From positions 1 to 64,000 of the forward strand of contig JAZQKX010000042.1 in assembly GCA_045542355.1 (NCBI GenBank): DNA of 64,000 nucleotides, in the 5' to 3' direction. The notes under the pieces were generated by a model. That model made no database searches. It saw nothing but the letters and a program-made list of their open reading frames with translations, and was not told the origin of the DNA. Below, piece by piece: positions 16,890 through 24,885 of the stretch. The stretch is from UMGS1532 sp045542355. GTDB lineage: Bacteria > Bacillota > Clostridia > Oscillospirales > Acutalibacteraceae. The position numbers and the translations under genes were made by a program. The stretch's first letter is position 1; each line of letters opens with the position of its first letter.

Positions 16890-16909
16890 AAATATTTATG
16901 AAATATTGT

Positions 16910-19015
16910 TTAGAAAAGATGCACTTTGAAAATTAGTGCGGCAAATACAATGGAAACCATTGAAAGAAGCTTGATAAGAATGTTGATTGCAGGACCAGAA
17001 GTATCCTTGAAGGGGTCACCAACAGTGTCACCCACAACGGCAGCCTTATGACAATCACTACCCTTACCGCCGTGCACACCACCTTCGATATGCTTCTTTG
17101 CGTTATCCCATGCGCCACCAGAGTTAGACATGAAAATTGCAATGAGGAAACCTGTTGCTGTAGCACCTGCCAAGAGACCTACAACGCCCTGATAACCAAG
17201 GACTAAACCTGTAACAACGGGTGTAACTATTGCAACTATAGTGGGAAGGATCATCTCGCGAAGACTTGAGCGGGTACAAAGATCAACACAGGAAGCGTAA
17301 TCGGGGTCAGCGTTACCATCCATAAGGCCTGTAATTTCCTTAAACTGACGGCGAACCTCACGAACTACCGATTGAGCAGCTTTGCCAACTGACTCCATTG
17401 TGAATGCGGCAAATACAAAAGGCAAACATGCGCCAATGAAAAGTCCAACCAAAACTACAGGATTCATTATGTCAAAGGAATCAACAACCGCTTCCCCTGC
17501 TTTTGCGGCAACCTCTTTGATTTTATCAATATATGAAGCAACAAGAGCCAAGGCTGTGAGTGCGGCTGAGCCGATTGCGAATCCTTTACCTGTTGCGGCA
17601 GTGGTGTTGCCTAAAGCATCAAGAGCGTCTGTTCTTTCTCGAACGCTGGGGTCAAGACCAGCCATTTCAGCAATACCGCCTGCATTATCAGCTACAGGAC
17701 CGTAAGCGTCTGTGGCAAGAGTGATGCCCAAAGTAGATAGCATACCAACCGCGGCGAGGGCAATACCATAAAGACCCTTTGCGGCATCGGGGGATGTTAT
17801 GGAACCACTAGCGACAAAGAAAGAAACAAGAATACATACACCAACAATAATAATGGGAAGTATGGTGGAAAGCATACCAAGACTGATGCCACCGATTATA
17901 ATTGTTGCAGAGCCTGTTTCACTGGTGTCAGCGAGTTTCTTGGTGGGCTTGTAAGTATCTGATGTATAGTATTCGGTAGCCTTACCAATCAGCACACCGG
18001 CAAGAAGTCCCGCAACTATGGGGATATAAAACTTGATATCTCCTAAAACGAAATAGGTCAAAGGCAGAGCAACCACAGCGATAAGTATTGCACTGAAGTT
18101 TGTACCGCGACTCAACGCCTTGAGAAGTAGTTTCTGCTCGGTGTTCTCCCCTGTTCTTACTAGGAAAGAGCCGATGATAGATGCTAATATACCAAAGGCA
18201 GCCATAATCATAGGAAGTGCCATAGCGTTGAAGTTCTGGAACGCAGTCACACCTAAAGCACAAGCAGAAATTATAGAGCCAACATAGGACTCATATAAAT
18301 CGGCACCCATACCTGCAACGTCACCAACGTTATCACCAACGTTATCGGCGATAACAGCAGGGTTACGGGGATCATCTTCGGGAATTCCTGCTTCAACCTT
18401 ACCAACGAGGTCGGCGCCTACGTCGGCAGCTTTAGTGAATATACCGCCGCCAACACGGGCAAAGAGAGCCATCGAAGAAGCACCCATACCAAAGGTAAGC
18501 ATAGCGCTTGTGATAGAAGTGGCATCTAACTTAAATATAAACTTCAGAATAATAAACCAGACAGAAATGTCCAGAAGACCTAAGCCTACAACCGTGAAGC
18601 CCATAACTGAACCCGCAGAGAAAGCAACGCGGAGACCTTTATTAAGTCCGTCGATACAGGCATTAGCGGTACGGGCATTAGCAGCAGTGGCAATTTTCAT
18701 GCCGACAAATCCCGAAAGTCCTGAGAAAAATCCACCAGTTACGAATGCGAAAGGTACAAACCAAGTAAGCAATCCGAATGCCGCCATAACGCAGAGAACA
18801 ACGAACATACAAATAAAGAAAACAGAAACAACTGTATACTGTCTTCTTAAATACGCATTTGCGCCCTCGCGAATAGAAGCTGATATTTTCTTCATTCGGT
18901 CAGTACCCTCGGAAAACTTCATTACCTTTTTTGCAGTAAATATTGCAAACAGCAATGCAATTATAGAACCAGCCAATACAAGAAATGGCATATAGGTTTC
19001 TATGAATTTTTCCAT
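16910..19015 (-). CDS. hppA: Membrane-bound ion-pumping pyrophosphatase
   Basis: Integral membrane enzyme of about 16 helices that couples PPi hydrolysis to Na+ and/or H+ export. Signatures: DVGADLVGKVEAGIPEDD, DNVGDNVGDVAGMGADLYES and the C-terminal KAAVVGDTVGDPFKDTSGP. The segment GNTTAATGKGFAIGSAALT has Ala where K+-independent enzymes carry Lys, so this is predicted to be K+-dependent; many of these pump Na+. 701 residues. Single gene with its own promoter and terminator. The pumped ion cannot be settled by eye. Confidence 0.95.
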   Translation of the reverse strand: MEKFIETYMPFLVLAGSIIALLFAIFTAKKVMKFSEGTDRMKKISASIREGANAYLRRQYTVVSVFFICMFVVLCVMAAFGLLTWFVPFAFVTGGFFSGLSGFVGMKIATAANARTANACIDGLNKGLRVAFSAGSVMGFTVVGLGLLDISVWFIILKFIFKLDATSITSAMLTFGMGASSMALFARVGGGIFTKAADVGADLVGKVEAGIPEDDPRNPAVIADNVGDNVGDVAGMGADLYESYVGSIISACALGVTAFQNFNAMALPMIMAAFGILASIIGSFLVRTGENTEQKLLLKALSRGTNFSAILIAVVALPLTYFVLGDIKFYIPIVAGLLAGVLIGKATEYYTSDTYKPTKKLADTSETGSATIIIGGISLGMLSTILPIIIVGVCILVSFFVASGSITSPDAAKGLYGIALAAVGMLSTLGITLATDAYGPVADNAGGIAEMAGLDPSVRERTDALDALGNTTAATGKGFAIGSAALTALALVASYIDKIKEVAAKAGEAVVDSFDIMNPVVLVGLFIGACLPFVFAAFTMESVGKAAQSVVREVRRQFKEITGLMDGNADPDYASCVDLCTRSSLREMILPTIVAIVTPVVTGLVLGYQGVVGLLAGATATGFLIAIFMSNSGGAWDNAKKHIEGGVHGGKGSDCHKAAVVGDTVGDPFKDTSGPAINILIKLLSMVSIVFAALIFKVHLF

Positions 19016-19063
19016 TTAAACTCCTCCTGAACTAATAAAAGTTTAAAAAATTTTGTAAATATT

Positions 19064-19092
19064 ATAATATAATACAAAAATGCTGTTGTCAA
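19064..19092 (-). promoter_or_regulatory. hppA promoter
   Basis: Minus-strand TTGACA (19087-19092) and TATTAT (19064-19069), 17-bp spacer. An AGGAGGAG ribosome site precedes the hppA ATG. Confidence 0.75.
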
Positions 19093-19176
19093 GTAATTTA
19101 CAATAAAAAGTTATTTAATGATAATACCAATCGCTTTTAATAAATTATTGAATTAAATAAATCTCAGAATAACATT

Positions 19177-19212
19177 AATAAAAAAGACCCTGAGAACTAT
19201 TGTACTCAGGGT
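19177..19212 (-). terminator. tRNA operon terminator
   Basis: ACCCTGAG (19187-19194) pairs with CTCAGGGT (19205-19212); on the minus strand it is followed by CTTTTTTATT. It ends the Val-Asp-Gly tRNA transcript. Confidence 0.88.
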
Positions 19213-19213
19213 T

Positions 19214-19289
19214 TGGAGCGGATTACGAGGCTCGAACTCGCTACCTCCACCTTGGCAAGGTGGCGCTCTACCAGATGAGCTAAATCCGC
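19214..19289 (-). tRNA. tRNA-Gly (anticodon GCC)
   Basis: 76 nt including an encoded CCA. Acceptor stem GCGGATT/AATCCGC with discriminator U, D-loop TAGCTCATCTGGTAGAGC, anticodon stem-loop CACCTTGCCAAGGTG with GCC, and T-arm GAGTTCGAGCCTC. Last gene of the tRNA operon. Confidence 0.97.
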
Positions 19290-19300
19290 AGATATAAAAT

Positions 19301-19377
19301 TGGCGACCTGGATGGGACTCGAACCCACGACCTCTAGCGTGACAGGCTAGCGTTCTAACCAGCTGAACTACCAGGCC
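19301..19377 (-). tRNA. tRNA-Asp (anticodon GTC)
   Basis: 77 nt with encoded CCA. Acceptor GGCCTGG/CCAGGTC with one G-U pair, anticodon loop CTGTCAC with GTC and T-arm GTGGGTTCGAGTCCCAT. The discriminator is G, as expected for Asp. Confidence 0.97.
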
Positions 19378-19384
19378 ATAAAAA

Positions 19385-19460
19385 TGGTGGGAACAATAGG
19401 GCTCGAACCTATGACCCTCTGCTTGTAAGGCAGATGCTCTCCCAGCTGAGCTATGCTCCC
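19385..19460 (-). tRNA. tRNA-Val (anticodon TAC)
   Basis: 76 nt with encoded CCA. Acceptor GGGAGCA/TGTTCCC, anticodon loop CTTACAA with TAC and T-arm ATAGGTTCGAGCCCTAT. The discriminator is A. This tRNA is the exact partner predicted for the Val T-box leader near 38 kb: anticodon UAC reads specifier GUA, and ACCA pairs with T-box UGGU. Confidence 0.97.
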
Positions 19461-19491
19461 ACACCGAGCGCACCCTTAACGGTGCCTATAT

Positions 19492-19520
19492 ATACTACCA
19501 CAAGGGGAAAAGGATGTCAA
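19492..19520 (-). promoter_or_regulatory. tRNA operon promoter
   Basis: Minus-strand TTGACA (19515-19520) and TAGTAT (19492-19497), 17-bp spacer, about 30 bp before tRNA-Val. The short leader includes GCACC/GGTGC, a small hairpin. Confidence 0.8.
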
Positions 19521-19587
19521 GAGATTTTTTTGATTTTTCATAACTTTTTTATTGTACTGTTTACAAGGCGAAATGTGGTGATATAAT

Positions 19588-20000
19588 TTGTTAAGTAAAG
19601 TATGTGTTAGTATGTATTATCGCTTTTCAATATATGACTGCATACTTTTTTTGAAATACATAAACGATAAAAGATATTCATCTATATTTGAGAATCCTTT
19701 TTTGAAAATGTTCAAATGTTTGAACGATACATACGGAGCTTATATTTACGATTCAAAAACGAATTTTATTACTACGATAATAATCTTGTAATCAACAATC
19801 ATCCCTTTTGCGATATTTCAGATAAAACAAACAATATTATCAAAAAAGATTTTTGCGAAGTGATGATTCATGAACAGTACTTCTATGAATCATTCTTTGG
19901 TTATCAACCTGACTTTTATGATAAACTCAAGCTTGTTGTACAAATACTCACCGAAAACGGCAAAAAAGCTATTTGTCTTAACGAATTAATAAAAGCTTAA
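19588..20000 (+). pseudogene. Decayed polysaccharide-deacetylase-like gene
   Basis: Two reading frames carry the two ends of what looks like one protein. The first (19588-19791) contains SIYDCILFLKYINDK, SIFENPFLKMFKCLNDTYG, resembling the N-terminus of a Firmicutes polysaccharide-deacetylase-related family. The second (19716-20000, other frame) ends VMIHEQYFYESFFGYQPDFY followed by DKLKLVVQILTENGKKA, resembling the C-terminus of the same family. The middle, normally about 100 residues, is absent, so there is an internal deletion and a frameshift. The family match is from memory of its sequence style and needs a search. Confidence 0.5.
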
Positions 20001-20009
20001 TATTTTACA

Positions 20010-20038
20010 TTTACATACCAGACAGTATATGATAGAAT
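20010..20038 (+). promoter_or_regulatory. Promoter of the PQ-loop/esterase pair
   Basis: TTTACA (20010-20015) and TAGAAT (20033-20038) with a 17-bp spacer; GGGGGTG ribosome site 8 bp before ATG 20065. Confidence 0.6.
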
Positions 20039-20064
20039 AATTGAGAGAATCGGGGGTGAATTAA

Positions 20065-20361
20065 ATGGCAGAAATATTGGAAATAATTATGATTCTCAGC
20101 TTTGGAGCCTCATGGCCTATGAATGTGATAAAATCCTACAAAGCTCGTACAGCTAAGGGTAAAAGCATCGCTTTCCTTTGCCTTATCTTTTTTGGATACA
20201 TAGCTGGAATTGCTTCAAAATTCACAAACACCGTATACATGGCGCAGTTTTCACAAAAATGGTATGTGTTGTTCTTCTATTTCCTTAATCTCATAATGGT
20301 TGGAATAGATATCATTCTCTACATACGCAACAAACATTTAGACAAAAAGGCGGAACAATAA
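20065..20361 (+). CDS. PQ-loop / SemiSWEET-like small membrane protein
   Basis: 98 residues, three predicted transmembrane helices (about 5-22, 36-56, 63-88). The first helix is followed by FGASWPMNVIKSYKARTAKGKS, a pattern of bacterial PQ-loop proteins related to SemiSWEET sugar transporters, which act as dimers. Substrate unknown. One base separates it from the esterase gene, so the two are co-transcribed. Confidence 0.75.
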   Translation: MAEILEIIMILSFGASWPMNVIKSYKARTAKGKSIAFLCLIFFGYIAGIASKFTNTVYMAQFSQKWYVLFFYFLNLIMVGIDIILYIRNKHLDKKAEQ

Positions 20362-20362
20362 A

Positions 20363-21118
20363 ATGAAAATCATTGAAAGTATTCCCTATTGCCAAGACGC
20401 TGTCACAAGACAACAACTGGACATCTATCTACCCGACTGCGATGAATTTGATGTATTTGTATACATCCATGGCGGTGGTATTGAAGCGGGTAGTAATGCT
20501 GACTGTAAACATTTCGCAGATATGCTCACGGAAAATGGCATTGCAGTTGTGGGTCTTAACTACAGACTGTACCCCACTGCCTCCTATCCCGACTTTATTA
20601 AGGATTGTGCCGCAGGTGTTGCCTGGGCAAAGAAAAACATGGTAAACTACGGCAAAGTCAACCGCTTCTTTGTTGGCGGAAGCTCGGCGGGTGGATATAT
20701 TTCCATGATGCTTTGCTTTGACAAGCGATGGTTAGCACCCTATCACATCGCACCAGAATCCATCGACGGATATATCCATGACGCGGGACAACCCACATGT
20801 CACTTCAATGTTTTAAGAGAGCGTGGCATTGATTCAAGGAAAGTTATAATCGACGACTCCGCTCCCCTTTATCACATCGGCACAGCCGAAAAGTTAGCCC
20901 CCATGCTGTTTATTGTATCTGATAACGATATGGAAAACAGATATGAACAAACCATGCTCACTATATCTACGCTGAAGCATTTCAGATATGATATGGATAA
21001 GGTAGAACATAAGGTTATGAACGGAAAGCACTGTGCTTATGTTGACAGAATTGACGAGGACGGAAAATCCGCATTTGGAAAAATACTCCTTGAATACATA
21101 ACAAAGTTCAGAAACTGA
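20363..21118 (+). CDS. Alpha/beta hydrolase (esterase family)
   Basis: Hormone-sensitive-lipase-like hydrolase: oxyanion motif YIHGGG near residue 38, nucleophile elbow GGSSAGG near 113, probable acid in IVSDNDMEN and His in GKHCAYV near the C-terminus. 251 residues, no signal peptide, so cytoplasmic. Starts one base after the PQ-loop gene, suggesting that it processes something the transporter handles (inference). Confidence 0.85.
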   Translation: MKIIESIPYCQDAVTRQQLDIYLPDCDEFDVFVYIHGGGIEAGSNADCKHFADMLTENGIAVVGLNYRLYPTASYPDFIKDCAAGVAWAKKNMVNYGKVNRFFVGGSSAGGYISMMLCFDKRWLAPYHIAPESIDGYIHDAGQPTCHFNVLRERGIDSRKVIIDDSAPLYHIGTAEKLAPMLFIVSDNDMENRYEQTMLTISTLKHFRYDMDKVEHKVMNGKHCAYVDRIDEDGKSAFGKILLEYITKFRN

Positions 21119-21132
21119 GTTAAAATGTGTTG

Positions 21133-21167
21133 ATAGCCACCGCGCACCTATTGGGTGCGGTGGCTAT
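21133..21167. terminator. Terminator between esterase and sigma factor genes
   Basis: ATAGCCACC... pairs with ...GGTGGCTAT, an almost perfect long GC-rich hairpin with a 2-nt bulge. It sits between convergent genes and can serve both. Confidence 0.75.
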
Positions 21168-21171
21168 TAGT

Positions 21172-22809
21172 TTATCTGAGAATATATAGTCCTGCAGCAG
21201 AAGTTGAATAGTCCTCAGGCTGTGCGAGGTGCTTATTCCAGCCGTAATAAAACAGCGACCCCATCTGCTGCAAAAAGTTTTGCATATCCCAATATATAAA
21301 GTTGCTCATTAATTCCTTGCGAACGAAGGGCAAAAGGATTTTTTCGATTTCGCCGCTAACAGTATCGGCATATTCTTCTGCAATACCTCTAATCTCAGCA
21401 CTTATGATGTTACGGATTTCATTATATATTTCACGCTTGATTATCGGGAACTGAACCAAAAGCTTATTGTATTCTTTTTTTAGCAAGCCGTTCTTCAGTA
21501 AGTCTGCCGCAATTACTTCTTCGTGAACAGATAGCGGTTTTGACGGATTTTCAGAAAGAGCAACAAGTAAAGAAATGTTATTTCCATCAACCCATTTATC
21601 CCTTCCAATACGCCAGACGTCACCATCATCACAGTCAGCCGCAAAAGGCTCAATCTCTTGGTCGTTGACAAATTCGAGCCGACCGTATTCAGTAGTGGTA
21701 AAGTGCTGATGGAGATTTGACCATCCCCTTTCTCTCAGCATTTCGTAGGCAGAATAATCATACTTTTCGTCTGCAAGTGTATACTGCATTGTCAGGCGAT
21801 ATTTTCTTTCGGCTTCATTCTTAATCTTTTGGTTATATTTATCTGTATAACGCTTTGTTCCAATAATACCGAACAAATCACCTGCCATAACATACAAAAT
21901 CCACATCAGATAATCGTAATCAAATTTATTTCCGTAGAAATCAAGTGATACGATTTTATCTTTTAAACTTAAAAGCATATTACTGATTTTCTCGGCAAAA
22001 CCTTTGTCGTGAAATACATTGCATGAATAAAGACGTGCGTTTATATATGCTTCCCTTGGAAACACACAATAATTTGCAATATATCTACCCTTAGAGGGAG
22101 AAACAATCAAACTGTTGTTTATCATTCTTTCTATAATTTCTTCGAGATAAACAGGTGCTACTCCCATCTCATCTGCAATTTCATTTATGTTTTTCGCTTC
22201 ACTTCTACAAATAACCATAATCTGCGGACAGATTTTAGAACTATTCATCAGATTGGTAGCCTTCATTGCCGAATATCCCCAAAACCAACTAACATCAGCA
22301 AGAGCGTAAGCAGATTTCCCAATGTTTTTCATACAATCAAACCTTTCTTTTAGATTTCTCTTTGCATCGAAAAGTCGCCGCTTGACCGTTCCATCAGGAA
22401 TTGAAAGATCCTTCGCAATCCCCTTTACAGTTTGTTCTTTTAAGTAAAATCGTACTATGATTTCACGGTGAATCCCGGCGAGCCTTGATAGCGAAAAGTT
22501 AAGCCTTGAAATATCCTCGGCGTTTATGATACTTTCAATCGGCTGAAGTATTTCAGACGCCATACCGCCTGCCGTTTCTATGGGCAAAGCAGAATTTTGC
22601 CTGCTTGAAACATAGTCAGCATATTTGTTGCGTGCCATCTTCCAATACCAAGAATGAAAGTTTATAAACTGCTTGCCTCCGGCAATAGCTCGCAAAGCTT
22701 CATAGAGTATATCCTGCGACAAGTCCTTTGCGGCTTCACTATCCGAAATTCGCTTTACGCAGAAAAGATATGTAGCTTCGATAAGCTCGCTTGTGATTAA
22801 TTCATTCAT
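21172..22809 (-). CDS. ECF-type sigma factor with long C-terminal extension
   Basis: Residues about 1-75 form sigma region 2 (AAKDLSQDILYEALRAI, HSWYWKMARNKYADYV) and about 105-160 region 4 (LAGIHREIIVRFYLKEQTVK with the HTH GIAKDLSIPDGTVKRRLF). About 385 residues follow, with a winged-helix-like stretch (NINEIADEMGVAPVYLEEII) and a large unassigned part. ECF factors are normally about 180 residues, so the tail is probably a built-in sensor or control domain. The start at ATG 22809 is preferred: AGAGGT lies 6 bp upstream; an in-frame TTG lies 18 bp earlier. 545 residues. Confidence 0.8.
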   Translation of the reverse strand: MNELITSELIEATYLFCVKRISDSEAAKDLSQDILYEALRAIAGGKQFINFHSWYWKMARNKYADYVSSRQNSALPIETAGGMASEILQPIESIINAEDISRLNFSLSRLAGIHREIIVRFYLKEQTVKGIAKDLSIPDGTVKRRLFDAKRNLKERFDCMKNIGKSAYALADVSWFWGYSAMKATNLMNSSKICPQIMVICRSEAKNINEIADEMGVAPVYLEEIIERMINNSLIVSPSKGRYIANYCVFPREAYINARLYSCNVFHDKGFAEKISNMLLSLKDKIVSLDFYGNKFDYDYLMWILYVMAGDLFGIIGTKRYTDKYNQKIKNEAERKYRLTMQYTLADEKYDYSAYEMLRERGWSNLHQHFTTTEYGRLEFVNDQEIEPFAADCDDGDVWRIGRDKWVDGNNISLLVALSENPSKPLSVHEEVIAADLLKNGLLKKEYNKLLVQFPIIKREIYNEIRNIISAEIRGIAEEYADTVSGEIEKILLPFVRKELMSNFIYWDMQNFLQQMGSLFYYGWNKHLAQPEDYSTSAAGLYILR

Positions 22810-22877
22810 AGACTTTACCTCTTGCAAATCGATTTACACTTAATGAGTCCTGAAAATCTAAAAAAGGTTCGGTGGTT

Positions 22878-23753
22878 TTATTCATGTGGCTGTAATTTTT
22901 CAATAGGAATCCAAATCTCCATATATCTTTTAGTGTGATCTGCATCAAAATACAGTTTATTGATTTGCGGATGATCGGATATTATATATTCAGTGGTAGG
23001 TATCCATTGAGAAACAATCTTTTTCATAAGCGGAAGCCATTCATCGTCAGGTGATTCGCACCGATTAGTTTCGAAAACTGCGTATAAATGATCGGAAACT
23101 GTGACCCTTTCCAAGCCTTCATCTAATGCTTGTGAATCGGCTTCAACAGCAATGAAATGAGTGAATTTATCGTCTATAAAATCCAAATAAATATCATACC
23201 AAATACAATTGTCGTTTCTTATTTCTTTCAGCCTACGTTGTATACTCCGGCTCGACAACCAATGCTTTCTTGTTGATTCATAAGTGTTTTCCACATTAGT
23301 CGGACTTCCTTCGCATACCGCTTTATGACCCAATAGGACGAAGGATGGTTTGTTTTCAATTCTGTAATTCATAATACTGCCGCCTTCCAAAGAAAATTCA
23401 AGAACAAGGCGAGAAAAGGACTTAAGATTGCTACCGTTGTTTCGAGCCTGCGACGGTAATATACCATGGAATTTCTGAAAAGCTTTCGCAAAGCTGTCTG
23501 GACTTTCATAGCCATACTTCAGCGCCACGTCAATAACCTTTGAATCACTTGAGGCAAGTTCCGTGCCTGCAAGTGATAGCCTGCGATTCCGTATGTACTC
23601 CCCTATGGTAAAACCACAAAGGATACTAAACACGCGTTGAAAGTGATAGCTTGATGAAAAGCTATGCGCTGCGACCATATCATAATCGATCGTATTAGTC
23701 AGATTATCTTCGATATAGTCAATAGCCTTTTGTAAACCAATGATCCAGTCCAT
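22878..23753 (-). CDS. AraC-family regulator with GyrI-like effector domain
   Basis: The N-terminal AraC DNA-binding domain (residues about 5-103, two HTH motifs: YDMVAAHSFSSSYHFQRVFS and VIDVALKYGYESPDSFAKAF) is followed by a GyrI/SOUL-like small-molecule-binding domain (about 125-290, ending EIWIPIEK). This architecture is typical of regulators of multidrug or stress responses. It lies 68 bp upstream of the ECF sigma gene on the same strand, so it may be co-transcribed with and control it. Confidence 0.88.
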   Translation of the reverse strand: MDWIIGLQKAIDYIEDNLTNTIDYDMVAAHSFSSSYHFQRVFSILCGFTIGEYIRNRRLSLAGTELASSDSKVIDVALKYGYESPDSFAKAFQKFHGILPSQARNNGSNLKSFSRLVLEFSLEGGSIMNYRIENKPSFVLLGHKAVCEGSPTNVENTYESTRKHWLSSRSIQRRLKEIRNDNCIWYDIYLDFIDDKFTHFIAVEADSQALDEGLERVTVSDHLYAVFETNRCESPDDEWLPLMKKIVSQWIPTTEYIISDHPQINKLYFDADHTKRYMEIWIPIEKLQPHE

Positions 23754-23891
23754 ACAAATCCTCCTTGTCTACCTATATTTTATCAAAAGGTGTTTAATAC
23801 TTCCCGATATTATGTGCGGAGTATAATCGGGTAGAATCGGTATCAAATTTTATTATAAGAAATAAAGTTCGTTTTTTCAAGTTATAACAGG

Positions 23892-23931
23892 ATAATAAAA
23901 CAGCCCAACCTCCATAAATGAAGTTGTGCTG
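23892..23931 (-). terminator. metA terminator
   Basis: An imperfect hairpin between ACAGCACAACTTC and GGAGGTTGGGCTGT (minus strand), followed by TTTTATT. It ends the long leftward transcript that begins at the Leu T-box. Confidence 0.65.
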
Positions 23932-23944
23932 TATATCATTTTTT

Positions 23945-24862
23945 TTATTTTATTTCGCTGATGTCGTAGGGTGTGGTCTGGTAAACAAAATAGTTAAGCC
24001 AGTTGGAATAAAGCAGATTGGAATGACCGCGCCAGGAAACGACGGGCGATTTTTTTGGGTCATCGTCGGGAAAATAGTTTTTAGGTATTTCAATAGGTTT
24101 GCCTTCACCTACATCGCGAAGATACTCATCGCGGAGGGTGTTGGCATCGTATTCCGAATGACCTGTGATAAATATCTGTTTACCGTTTTTGGTGGAGATA
24201 GCGTAGACACCTGCCTCTTTGGAAGAAGCAAGAATCTTAAGTTCCTTGTGTTCCTTTATATCCTCAATTCTCACGGTTGTATGGCGGGAGTGAGGTACCA
24301 TAAACTTATCGTCGAAACCACGGAGCAACATGGAGCGTTTATAATCCGCCTTATGCTCGAAAACGCCGAAGAGCTTTTTCTCCAATGGGTATTTATCAAT
24401 GCCGAAATGGTAGTAAAGACCTGCCTGTGCGCCCCAGCAGATGTGGAAGGTGGAATGAACGTGGGTTTTGGTCCACTCCATTATCTCGCAAAGCTCATCC
24501 CAATATTCAACCTTCTCGAAAGGCATCTGCTCAACGGGTGCGCCTGTTATAATCATGCCGTCGAAATTCAGATGCTTCACATCGTCGAAAGTTTTATAAA
24601 AAGCCAAAAGATGCTCAGCAGAGGTGTTCTTCGACTTGTGGCTTTTTGTATGAATCAGCGTGAGTTCAACCTGCAAGGGTGTGTTGCCCAAAAGACGGGA
24701 AAGCTGAGTTTCGGTCTCAATCTTTTTGGGCATTAAATTTAAAAGCAATATTTTAAGAGGACGGATATCCTGAGTTATGGCCCTTTTCTCGGTCATAACA
24801 AAGATATTCTCGTCATTCAAAGTTTTGACCGCCGGTAGGTCGTTAGGTATCCTGATAGGCAT
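23945..24862 (-). CDS. metAA: Homoserine O-acetyltransferase (MetA family)
   Basis: Activates homoserine for methionine synthesis. Nucleophile Cys is in HICWGAQAGLYYHF, and His/Glu of the triad are in FITGHSEYD. The acyl-specificity position reads TGAPVEQMPFE: Glu here (Gly in the succinyl-specific E. coli enzyme, TGAPLG) predicts acetyl-CoA use despite the usual name succinyltransferase. 305 residues. The neighbouring O-acetylhomoserine sulfhydrylase agrees with an acetylated intermediate. Confidence 0.92.
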   Translation of the reverse strand: MPIRIPNDLPAVKTLNDENIFVMTEKRAITQDIRPLKILLLNLMPKKIETETQLSRLLGNTPLQVELTLIHTKSHKSKNTSAEHLLAFYKTFDDVKHLNFDGMIITGAPVEQMPFEKVEYWDELCEIMEWTKTHVHSTFHICWGAQAGLYYHFGIDKYPLEKKLFGVFEHKADYKRSMLLRGFDDKFMVPHSRHTTVRIEDIKEHKELKILASSKEAGVYAISTKNGKQIFITGHSEYDANTLRDEYLRDVGEGKPIEIPKNYFPDDDPKKSPVVSWRGHSNLLYSNWLNYFVYQTTPYDISEIK

Positions 24863-24885
24863 ATACTTTTTCCTCTCTGTATATT

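Noticed and set aside
19153..19473. Minus-strand ORF of 106 codons across the tRNA cluster
   Set aside because: It reads through three clear tRNA genes; the translation is an artefact of tRNA sequence.
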